Of a stretch of DNA of 64,000 nt, positions 37,546 through 45,695 are shown piece by piece. The notes beneath the pieces were generated by a model. It did no database searches. It was not told the DNA's origin and saw only the letters and a program-made list of their open reading frames with translations. Source of the stretch: an uncultured Opitutia bacterium (lineage in GTDB: Bacteria; Verrucomicrobiota; Verrucomicrobiia; Opitutales; Opitutaceae); assembly GCA_903839035.1 (NCBI GenBank), contig CAIMAQ010000113.1, positions 1-64,000 of the forward strand, read 5' to 3'. A program made the translations under genes and the position numbers. The first letter of the stretch is position 1, and the number at the start of each line of letters is the position of its first letter.

Positions 37546-39135
37546 ATGAAAGTCCTCGTTGCTGACAAGATCTCACCCAAGGGCGTCGCTTATCTGCGCC
37601 AGCAGCCGGGTTTTGACGTGGTGGAGGCCTACGGCGCCACCCCGGAGAAGCTGCTGGAGCTGGTCAAAGACGTCCACGCCATCGCCGTCCGCTCGGAAAC
37701 GAAGATCACCGCCGAGGTGTTCGCCGCCGCGCCGTTGCTGAAGGTCGTGGGCCGCGCGGGCGTCGGCGTGGACAATGTGGACGTCGAGGCCGCCACGGAG
37801 CGCGGCGTGATCGTGATGAACACCCCGTCGGGCAACACCATCGCGACGGCGGAGCTGACCTTCACGCACATCCTCTGCGGCGCCCGGCCGGTGCCCCAGG
37901 CCGCGGCGTCCATGCGCGCGGGCCAGTGGGACCGCAAGAGCTTCTCGGGCAGCGAACTTTTCCGGAAGACCCTCGGCATCGTCGGCCTCGGCCGCATCGG
38001 GTCCGAGGTGGCGAAGCGCGCCCAGGCCTTCGGCATGCGCGTGCTGGCCTACGATCCGTACCTCGCCCCCAGCCGGGCCAAGGCCATGCAGGTTGAGGCG
38101 GTAACGCTGGACGAGCTGCTTGCGCAGTCGGACTACATCACTGTGCACATGCCGCTGACGGATGCGACGCAGTACCTGATCGACGAAGCCGCGCTGGCGA
38201 AGTGCAAGAAGGGCGTGCGCCTCTTTAATTGCGCCCGCGGGGGCATCATCAAGGAAACCGCGCTGCTGGCCGCGCTCAAGTCCGGCCAGGTCGCTGCGGC
38301 CGGCCTCGACGTGTACGAGGACGAGCCCCTGGCTAAGGAGAGCGAATTCCGCGCGTTGCCCACTGTCGTGCTGACGCCGCACCTCGGCGCGTCGACGGCC
38401 GAGGCGCAGGACGCGGTGGGGCTCGAGATTGCCGAGCAGATCACCGACGTGCTCGCCGGCGGCATCATCCGCAACGCCGTCAACATGCCCAGCATGGACG
38501 CCGCCGCGCTCAAGATTCTCGGGCCGTACCTCGCCCTGGGCGACAAGCTCGGCACCCTCGTGCAGCAGGTGGCGCCGGCGCAGGTCGCGTCGCTCCGCAT
38601 CACCTACTGGGGCAAGATGGTGGACCTCGACGCCAACGCCGTCACGCGCTCGATCCAGCGCGGCTGGCTGCGCCGCATCAGCGGCGAGTCCGTGAATTTC
38701 GTGAACGCCCCGGTCGCGCTGCAGCGCCTCGGCGTGCAGCTCGAGGTGGTGAAGTCCACCGACGAGACCGACTACACCGAGCTTATCGCCGTCGAGGCGA
38801 CGGCCGGCGACGGCAGCGTGCATTCCGCGATGGGCACGCTCATCGGCAAGGCCGGGGCGCCGCGCCTGGTGGAGCTCAACGGCCGCGGCGTCGAGGCCGA
38901 GGCGCAGGGCAAGCTGCTAATCATCGAGAACCATGACGAACCCGGCATGATTGGCTACGTCGGCACGCTGCTCGGCAAGGACAAGGTGAACATCGCCAAC
39001 ATGTCGCTCAGCCGCCAGCAGCCCGGGGAAACGGCGCTGATGGTCATCAATCTCGACAGCGAGCCGAGCGCTGCCGCGCGGAAGGAATTAAAGTCGCACC
39101 CCGCGATCAAACTCGCGAAATTTGTGCAGCTGTAA
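37546..39135 (+). CDS. serA: D-3-phosphoglycerate dehydrogenase
   Basis: 529 residues from ATG 37546 (MKVLVADKISPKG), the long form of the enzyme; an ATG at 37528 is also possible. The catalytic and NAD domains show VGRAGVGVDNVDV, GIVGLGRIGSEVA, NCARGGIIKE and the active-site His in LTPHLGAST. An allosteric domain (about 315-450) and a C-terminal ACT domain (LLIIENHDEPGMIG) follow. It commits 3-phosphoglycerate to serine synthesis and is probably inhibited by serine through the ACT domain. Confidence 0.94.
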   Translation: MKVLVADKISPKGVAYLRQQPGFDVVEAYGATPEKLLELVKDVHAIAVRSETKITAEVFAAAPLLKVVGRAGVGVDNVDVEAATERGVIVMNTPSGNTIATAELTFTHILCGARPVPQAAASMRAGQWDRKSFSGSELFRKTLGIVGLGRIGSEVAKRAQAFGMRVLAYDPYLAPSRAKAMQVEAVTLDELLAQSDYITVHMPLTDATQYLIDEAALAKCKKGVRLFNCARGGIIKETALLAALKSGQVAAAGLDVYEDEPLAKESEFRALPTVVLTPHLGASTAEAQDAVGLEIAEQITDVLAGGIIRNAVNMPSMDAAALKILGPYLALGDKLGTLVQQVAPAQVASLRITYWGKMVDLDANAVTRSIQRGWLRRISGESVNFVNAPVALQRLGVQLEVVKSTDETDYTELIAVEATAGDGSVHSAMGTLIGKAGAPRLVELNGRGVEAEAQGKLLIIENHDEPGMIGYVGTLLGKDKVNIANMSLSRQQPGETALMVINLDSEPSAAARKELKSHPAIKLAKFVQL

Positions 39136-39144
39136 GTTGCCGCC

Positions 39145-39771
39145 ATGTTCGTCCCCCTCCTCATCGCTGCGATTGTCGGATACCTGCTGGGCTCGCTGCC
39201 CTTCGGTTACCTCGTCGCGCGGGCGAAGGGCGTGAACATCTTCGAGGTCGGCAGCAAAAATCCCGGTGCGACCAACGTCCGCCGCGTGCTCGGCCATGGG
39301 CCGGGCAACCTCGTGCTGGCCCTGGACGGGCTGAAGGGCTCGGTCGCCGCCGGCTGGCCGTTGCTCGCGACGGGCCTGCCCATGCCGGCCTGGCCCCTGA
39401 TGTCCGTGGTCGGGCTCACTGCCGCGCTGCTCGGCCACAGTTTCTCGTGCTTCACCCAGTTCCGTGGCGGCAAGGGCGTGGCGACCGCCGCCGGCGGATT
39501 TTTCGTGCTGTTTCCGCTGGGCGCGCTGACCGCGGCGGTTACCTGGGGCGTGGTCCTCGCCCTCACGCGTTATGTCTCGCTCGCCTCGATGCTGGCGGGG
39601 GTGGCGTTGACGGTCGCCGCCGTGATGGGGCACGTCGCACCGCTCATTCTGGGGGCCTCCGCCCTCGTCATGATTTTTGTGATCATCCGCCACCGCTCCA
39701 ACATCTCCCGGCTGCTCGCCGGCACGGAAAACAAGGTCGGCAAACCCACGTCGGATCCCATCGCGCGATGA
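39145..39771 (+). CDS. plsY: Glycerol-3-phosphate acyltransferase PlsY
   Basis: 208 residues and about five transmembrane helices. The family motifs GSLPFGYLVAR, GSKNPGATNVRR and FRGGKGVATAAGG are present. It acylates glycerol-3-phosphate with acyl-phosphate, the first step of phospholipid synthesis, at the inner membrane. It lies 9 bases after serA, and its stop overlaps the hom start (ATGA). Confidence 0.94.
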   Translation: MFVPLLIAAIVGYLLGSLPFGYLVARAKGVNIFEVGSKNPGATNVRRVLGHGPGNLVLALDGLKGSVAAGWPLLATGLPMPAWPLMSVVGLTAALLGHSFSCFTQFRGGKGVATAAGGFFVLFPLGALTAAVTWGVVLALTRYVSLASMLAGVALTVAAVMGHVAPLILGASALVMIFVIIRHRSNISRLLAGTENKVGKPTSDPIAR

Positions 39772-41099
39772 ATACTCCCATGGTCATTCGCATCGGCATC
39801 TGCGGCCTCGGCACGGTGGGGCAGGGCGTCTGGAAGCACCTCTCGCGCATCCGGCCGGAGCTCGAGGCTCGCCTCGGCGTGAAGCTCGAACTCACCCGCG
39901 CGTCCGTCCGCGACCGGCGGAAAAAGCGCGGCGTCACGGTTCCCGCCGGCAAGCTCACGACGGACTCCCTCGCGGTCGCGACCGACCCGAGCATCGACAT
40001 CGTTTGCGAACTGATCGGCGGCACGACGGTGGCGCGCGACGTCACGCTCGGGGCGCTGGCGTGCGGCAAGGTGGTCGTGTCGGCCAACAAGGCGCTCATC
40101 TGCAAGCACGGCGCGGAAATCTTCGAGACGGCGCGCCGGCACGGCGGGCATTTCCTCTTTGAGGCGAGCGTCGCCGGCGGCATCCCGCTCATCAAGGCGC
40201 TGCGCGAGGGCCTCGTGGCCAACCGCTTTCCCCTCATCTACGGCATCCTCAACGGCACGTGTAACTACATCCTCACCCAGATGGAGGAACAGGACGCGCC
40301 TTACTCCTCCATCCTCGGCGAGGCCAAGCGGCTGGGTTATGCCGAGGCCGATGAGTCGCTCGACGTGCTGGGTTGGGACACCGCGCACAAGGCCTCCGTC
40401 CTGACCTTCCTCGCCCATGGCACTTGGGTGAAACCCGAGCAGATGATCGTCGAGGGCATCGACCGCATCACGCCCGGCGATTTCAAGAACGCCTCCGCGC
40501 TCGGCTACGGCATCAAGCTGCTCGCGGTCATCACCCGTGATTTTGCGACTGGCGAGCTCAGCGTCCGCGTGCATCCGACGCTGCTGCCCGAGAGCCACGT
40601 CGTCGCGAAGGTCAGCGGCGTCTTCAACGCCGTCTCCGTGCAGGGCGACGTTGCCGGCACCACGCTCTACATCGGCCGCGGCGCGGGGCAGGACGCGACG
40701 GCGAGTGCGGTCATCAGCGATTTGGTGGACGCGGTATCCCTGCTGAAGAACGACCGCCGGGCCTTCATCACGGCGCGCAAGCGGCCCGGCCCGGCCCGGC
40801 CGGCGCTGGCCTGCCGCCTCGCCCCGCCGGAGCACATCCGCGGCCGTTATTACCTGCGCCTGACGGTCAGTGACGAACCCGGCGTGCTGGCGAAGATCGC
40901 CACCGCCCTGGCCGCCCAGCACGTGAGCATCGCCAGCGTGATCCAGAGCGCCCAGGAACCCGCCGGCGCGGCGTCGCTGGTCCTGACCACCCACCAGAGC
41001 GACGAGCGCGCCATCGGCACGACCCTGCGCCGGCTCTCGCGGCTGAGCTGCGTGCTGGAGAAGCCGCTCCTCCTCCGCATCGGCGACTTCTCCGAGTAA
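39768..41099 (+). CDS. hom: Homoserine dehydrogenase
   Basis: 443 residues from ATG 39768, overlapping the plsY stop. The Rossmann motif ICGLGTVGQGVW, the ANKALICKHG segment, FEASVAGGIPLIK, GILNGTCNYIL and GYAEADESLDVLGWD are diagnostic. A C-terminal ACT domain begins near residue 360 (LRLTVSDEPGVLAKIATAL) and gives probable feedback by threonine. It reduces aspartate semialdehyde to homoserine. lysC follows after 11 bases. Confidence 0.95.
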   Translation: MNTPMVIRIGICGLGTVGQGVWKHLSRIRPELEARLGVKLELTRASVRDRRKKRGVTVPAGKLTTDSLAVATDPSIDIVCELIGGTTVARDVTLGALACGKVVVSANKALICKHGAEIFETARRHGGHFLFEASVAGGIPLIKALREGLVANRFPLIYGILNGTCNYILTQMEEQDAPYSSILGEAKRLGYAEADESLDVLGWDTAHKASVLTFLAHGTWVKPEQMIVEGIDRITPGDFKNASALGYGIKLLAVITRDFATGELSVRVHPTLLPESHVVAKVSGVFNAVSVQGDVAGTTLYIGRGAGQDATASAVISDLVDAVSLLKNDRRAFITARKRPGPARPALACRLAPPEHIRGRYYLRLTVSDEPGVLAKIATALAAQHVSIASVIQSAQEPAGAASLVLTTHQSDERAIGTTLRRLSRLSCVLEKPLLLRIGDFSE

Positions 41100-41110
41100 A
41101 AATTTCCATC

Positions 41111-42328
41111 ATGGCACGTATCGTTCAAAAATATGGCGGCACCTCCGTGGGTGACATCGACCGCATCAAGATTGTCGCAAAGCGCATCAAGGCGACGTGC
41201 GATGAGGGCCACGAGGTGGTCGCGGTCGTCTCGGCGCGCTCGGGCGTGACGAACGAGCTGATCGCCAAGGCGAAGTCGATCGCCGAGATCCCCAGCGAGC
41301 GGGAACTCGACCAGCTCCTCGCGATCGGCGAGCAGGAAACGTCGGCGCTCACCGCCATGGCGCTGCACGCGCTGGGTCTCGGGGCCGTGAGCTACACCGG
41401 CGCGCAGGCGGGCATTTTTACCGACACGGTGCACACCAAGGCGAAGATCCGGACGATCAACGCGAAGCCCATCGAGAAGGACCTGAAGAAGGGCAACGTC
41501 GTCATCGTGGCCGGCTTTCAGGGCATCAACGAGGAGGGCAACGTCACGACCTTCGGCCGGGGCGCCTCCGACCTCACGGCCATCGCCCTCGCGGCTGCGC
41601 TGAAGGCCGACAAGTGCGAGATCTACACCGACGTGGACGGGGTTTACACCGCCGATCCGCGCGTGGTGAAGCAGGCCCGCAAGCTGGCCGAGATCTCGTA
41701 CGACGAGATGCTCGAACTCGCCTCGTCGGGCTCGAAGGTGATGATGTCGCGCTCCGTCGAGTTCGCCAAGAAGTATGGCGTCGTTTTCGAAGTCCGCTCC
41801 AGTTTTAACCATAACCCAGGAACCATCGTGAAAGAAGAAGTCGCCTACATGGAAAAGGTCGTCGTCCGCGGCGTGGCCGTGGACAAGGACCAGGCCAAGG
41901 TCATCGTCAGCAACATCCCGGACAAGCCGGGCTCGGCCGCGAAGGTGTTCCGGGCGCTGTCGGACTCCAATATCAACGTCGACATGATCGTGCAGAACGT
42001 CGGCCGGCAGGGCGTGGCGAACCTCACGTTCACCGTGCCGCAGACCGAGACGGCCAAGGCGGTCAAGGCGCTTAAGCCCGTGCTCGCGGCGATCGGCGGC
42101 GGACAGGTCACCATTCACGAGCACATTGCCAAGCTCTCGGTCGTGGGCGTCGGCATGAAGACGCACTCCGGCGTCGCCGCCACGCTCTTCCAGGCGCTGG
42201 CCGACGTGGACATCAACATCGAGCTGATCAGCACCTCGGAGATCAAGATCTCGATCGTCATCGACCAGGCCCGGGCCGACGAGGCCGCGCGCGTGGCGCA
42301 CACCGCGTTTCAGCTGGATAAGGCCTGA
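41111..42328 (+). CDS. lysC: Aspartate kinase
   Basis: 405 residues. The N-terminal VQKYGGTSVGDIDRI, GRGASDLTAIALAAAL and CEIYTDVDGVYTADPR mark the kinase domain, and two C-terminal ACT domains (about 265-405) carry SNIPDKPGSAAKVFRAL and VGVGMKTHSGVAATLF. It phosphorylates aspartate, the entry step to threonine, methionine and lysine, and is normally inhibited by end products through the ACT domains. It sits between hom and thrC. Confidence 0.95.
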   Translation: MARIVQKYGGTSVGDIDRIKIVAKRIKATCDEGHEVVAVVSARSGVTNELIAKAKSIAEIPSERELDQLLAIGEQETSALTAMALHALGLGAVSYTGAQAGIFTDTVHTKAKIRTINAKPIEKDLKKGNVVIVAGFQGINEEGNVTTFGRGASDLTAIALAAALKADKCEIYTDVDGVYTADPRVVKQARKLAEISYDEMLELASSGSKVMMSRSVEFAKKYGVVFEVRSSFNHNPGTIVKEEVAYMEKVVVRGVAVDKDQAKVIVSNIPDKPGSAAKVFRALSDSNINVDMIVQNVGRQGVANLTFTVPQTETAKAVKALKPVLAAIGGGQVTIHEHIAKLSVVGVGMKTHSGVAATLFQALADVDINIELISTSEIKISIVIDQARADEAARVAHTAFQLDKA

Positions 42329-42404
42329 GAAGCTGACGCGCAGTGGGCAGAAATCCGATGTCAGCCGTCAGCCGGGCCCATCCTGAATCCTGCGCCTGAC
42401 CTCC

Positions 42405-43763
42405 ATGAATTTCCTCTCCACCCGCGGCCAGACGCCGGCGCTCGGCTTTTCCGATGCCGTGGCGACGGGGCTGGCGCCGGACGGGGGGCTGTTTTTGCCG
42501 GTCGCACTGCCTGATTTTTCGGCCGACCTGCCGCGGCTCGCGAAGCTGGGCTACGCCGATCTGTGCTTTGAGTTCATGCGGGCGTTCGCGACGGATATCC
42601 CGCTCACGACGCTCCGGGCGATCGTCGCGAAATCCTACACGACCTTCTCGGCGGCCGAGATCGCCCCCCTGAAAAAACTCGGGCCGGACCTGTATGTGCT
42701 CGAGCTGTTCCACGGTCCCACGCTCGCGTTCAAGGACTTTGCGCTGCAGCTCCTGGGCAACCTCTACGAGTACCAGTGCACGGTGCGCGGGGAGACAATC
42801 AATGTGCTGGGCGCGACCTCCGGCGACACGGGTGCGGCGGCGATCCACGGGCTGCTGGGCAAGCCCGGCACCGCGATCTTTATCCTCTATCCCGACGGCC
42901 GCGTTTCGCCGCTGCAGGAACGGCAGATGACCTGCACGGGGGCGGAGAACGTGTTCGCGCTCGCGCTGGACGGCACGTTTGACGACGCACAGGCGGCGCT
43001 GAAGGTGATTTTCTCCAACCAGGCCTTCCGCACCGGCCACCGGCTCTCGGCGGTCAACTCCATCAACCTGGCCCGGGTGCTGGCGCAGTGCGTGTACTAT
43101 CTCTATGCTTGGCTGAGGCTGCCCGAGAGCGAGCGGAGCCGCGTCGAGTTTGTCGTACCGACGGGCAATTTCGGCAACGTGCTCGCCGGCTGGCTGCTCC
43201 AGCAGATGGGTGTCCCGATCCCCGGCTTCAAGGTCGCGACCAACCAGAACGACATCCTCTACCGGTTTTTCACCACCGGAGAATATCGCGTTGGCGCCGT
43301 CGCCCCGAGCCTCGCGCCCTCGATGGACATCCAGGTCGCCTCGAACTTTGAGCGCTTGCTGTACTACCGCGTGGGCCGCGACCCGGAGCGGTTGCTCGCG
43401 CTGATGGACGAGTTCAAGGCCACGGGCCGCTGCCGGGTGGAAGGGTGGGACCGGGGCGGGTTCACGGCCTCGCGCTGCACCGACGCGGATATTCCCGGCA
43501 TCATCCGCCGCGTGCACCGCGAACTCGGCTACATCGTCGATCCGCACACGGCGTGCGGGTTCAAGGCGCTTTCGCCCGGCCGGGTGAGCGTGGTGCTGGC
43601 GACGGCGAGTCCGGCGAAATTCCCGGACACCATCCGCGCGGCGATCGGCCTCGAGCCGACGGATCCCTCGCTGGACGCACTGAAGGTCCGGCCGGTGATC
43701 AAGCACCGCCTCCGGGCCGATCCGGCGACGATTATGCGGTTCATCGCGCAGCACGCCGTCTGA
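42405..43763 (+). CDS. thrC: Threonine synthase
   Basis: 452 residues, PLP-dependent fold type II, of the long ThrC class. The N-terminus MNFLSTRGQTPALGFSDAV, the PLP Lys in HGPTLAFKDFALQLLGN, GATSGDTGAAAIHGL and the phosphate-binding PTGNFGNVLAGW are present. It converts O-phosphohomoserine to threonine. No thrB (homoserine kinase) is in the window; it must lie elsewhere. The TMTC-like array starts 10 bases later. Confidence 0.94.
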   Translation: MNFLSTRGQTPALGFSDAVATGLAPDGGLFLPVALPDFSADLPRLAKLGYADLCFEFMRAFATDIPLTTLRAIVAKSYTTFSAAEIAPLKKLGPDLYVLELFHGPTLAFKDFALQLLGNLYEYQCTVRGETINVLGATSGDTGAAAIHGLLGKPGTAIFILYPDGRVSPLQERQMTCTGAENVFALALDGTFDDAQAALKVIFSNQAFRTGHRLSAVNSINLARVLAQCVYYLYAWLRLPESERSRVEFVVPTGNFGNVLAGWLLQQMGVPIPGFKVATNQNDILYRFFTTGEYRVGAVAPSLAPSMDIQVASNFERLLYYRVGRDPERLLALMDEFKATGRCRVEGWDRGGFTASRCTDADIPGIIRRVHRELGYIVDPHTACGFKALSPGRVSVVLATASPAKFPDTIRAAIGLEPTDPSLDALKVRPVIKHRLRADPATIMRFIAQHAV

Positions 43764-43773
43764 GCCGGAGGTT

Positions 43774-45645
43774 ATGCCGAAAGTGCTCCCCGCGCCCGAG
43801 CCCGCCCCTGGCCAGGAGGGCCCTCTTTCCGCGCTGCTGTCCCGCGGGAGCGGATGGCTGCCTGTGGCGGTGATCGTGCTCACAGTGTGGGCGGCGTATG
43901 CCAACAGTTTTTCGGCCCCGTTCATATTCGATGACCTGAAGTCGGTCATTCAAAACCCGACAATCCGCCACCTGTGGCCGCTGACGGATGTGCTGGCACC
44001 GCCGAACCATGCCACCGGGGCCGGGGGACGTCCCATGGTGAACCTCAGCCTCGCCCTCAACTACGCCCTCGGTGGCCTCGATGGGCGCGGTTATCATGTG
44101 ATGAACACGCTGATCCACGCGCTGGCGGCGCTGACGCTGTTTGGCATCGTGCGGCGGACGCTGCTGCGCCCCAGGTTGCGGGTACGATTTGGGTCCGCGG
44201 CCGTGCCTCTCGCACTCGGGGTGGCGCTGCTGTGGGCGCTGCATCCGCTGCAAACGGAGTCGGTGACCTGCGTGGTCCAACGCTCGGAGTCGCTGATGGG
44301 GCTGTTTTACCTGCACACACTGGATGGCTTCATTCGCATGGTGGACGATCCGGCCCGGCGAGGATGGCAGGTCTTCACGGTAATGGTCTGCCTGCTCGGC
44401 ATGGCGACGAAGGAAGTGATGGTCTCGGCGCCCTTGCTGGTGCTGCTCTACGACCGCACGTTTGTGGCCGGGACGTTTCGTGCCGCGTGGCAGCAGCGCC
44501 GGTCGTTTTATCTTTGGCTGGCGGGCACCTGGTTGCTGCTGGCCTGGCTGAGCCTGCAGAACGGCCAGCGCGGCGGAGTCGCCGGATTCGGCCTGGGGGT
44601 GAGCGCGTGGGAGTATGCCCTGACGCAATGCCGGGCGATCATCCTCTACCTGCGCCTCGCGCTTTGGCCGAATCCGCAGGTCGTCGACTATGGCACCGGC
44701 GTCGTCCAAGCCGCGGGGGACGTCTGGCCGCAGGCGCTGCTCTTGCTCGCACTGCTGGCCGGCACCGTAGTGGCCTTGGTCCGGCGGCCGGTGCTGGGAT
44801 TCCTCGGGTTCTGGTTTTTTGCCATCCTGGCCCCCAGCTCCAGTTTCGTGCCGCTGACGTCCCAGACCATGGCCGAGCACCGGATGTACCTTTCGCTGGC
44901 GGCGGTGGTGAGCGTGGTGGTACTCGGCGGTTATCGCTGGCTGGGTGCGCGCACGCTGCCGGTATGGTTGGCCTTGGCCGCGGGTGCGGGCGCGCTCACG
45001 ATGGTGCGCAACCAGGATTATCGCGACGCGATCACGCTCTGGAGTGTGACGGTGGCGCAACAGCCCGACAATTTACGGGTGCACATGAACCTGGGCACGG
45101 CGCTGGCGGAAGCCCGCCGGCTGGAGGAAGCGCGCGGGCACTTTGCCTTCGTGGTGGCGCACGATCCGGACGATGACGCCGCCCGCTGCAACCTCGGCAA
45201 CGTGCTGCTCGAGCTGGGGAGGCCGGCGGAGGCTCTGTCCCAGTGTGAGGCGGCGGTGCGGCTCAAGCCGGATTCCGTTGATGCCCGCATCGCACTCGGC
45301 AGCACGCTGGCCCAGGTGGACCGGCTCGAGGAAGCGGTGGCTCAATTGCAGGCGGCGGTGCGGATCGATCCGGATTCGCTGCCGGGACACTACAACCTCG
45401 CCACGGCGCTCACGCAGCTGCGGCGCTGGCCGGAAGCGGCGCAACACTACGCGACGACTCTGCGGCTCCAGCCGAAATTCGTGCGCGCCCACAACGACCT
45501 CGGCGAGGCCCTGGTCCACCTGGGTCGGCTCGACGAGGCGAGGGACGAGTTCGAGACGGCGCTGCGGCAGTGGCCTAGCTATGCGCAGGCCCGGGATAAT
45601 CTGCACCGGCTGGCGGCCCGCCCGCCGCAGACCGCGGGTCATTAA
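43774..45645 (+). CDS. TMTC-like membrane glycosyltransferase with TPR repeats, copy 1
   Basis: 623 residues. The N-terminal half has about nine to ten transmembrane helices with an early acidic pair D53-D54 (FIFDDLKSVIQN), as in GT-C glycosyltransferases, and the TMTC-like segment MAEHRMYLSLAAV near residue 370. The C-terminal part has about five TPR repeats (from 430), probably periplasmic. Eukaryotic TMTC proteins O-mannosylate proteins; the bacterial acceptor is unknown. CCGGAGG lies before the ATG. It is the shortest of three tandem copies. Confidence 0.82.
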   Translation: MPKVLPAPEPAPGQEGPLSALLSRGSGWLPVAVIVLTVWAAYANSFSAPFIFDDLKSVIQNPTIRHLWPLTDVLAPPNHATGAGGRPMVNLSLALNYALGGLDGRGYHVMNTLIHALAALTLFGIVRRTLLRPRLRVRFGSAAVPLALGVALLWALHPLQTESVTCVVQRSESLMGLFYLHTLDGFIRMVDDPARRGWQVFTVMVCLLGMATKEVMVSAPLLVLLYDRTFVAGTFRAAWQQRRSFYLWLAGTWLLLAWLSLQNGQRGGVAGFGLGVSAWEYALTQCRAIILYLRLALWPNPQVVDYGTGVVQAAGDVWPQALLLLALLAGTVVALVRRPVLGFLGFWFFAILAPSSSFVPLTSQTMAEHRMYLSLAAVVSVVVLGGYRWLGARTLPVWLALAAGAGALTMVRNQDYRDAITLWSVTVAQQPDNLRVHMNLGTALAEARRLEEARGHFAFVVAHDPDDDAARCNLGNVLLELGRPAEALSQCEAAVRLKPDSVDARIALGSTLAQVDRLEEAVAQLQAAVRIDPDSLPGHYNLATALTQLRRWPEAAQHYATTLRLQPKFVRAHNDLGEALVHLGRLDEARDEFETALRQWPSYAQARDNLHRLAARPPQTAGH

Positions 45646-45695
45646 GTGTGCCTTGCCTGCCTGCGGGCGGCCGCCAACGCTGACGGCAATCATCC

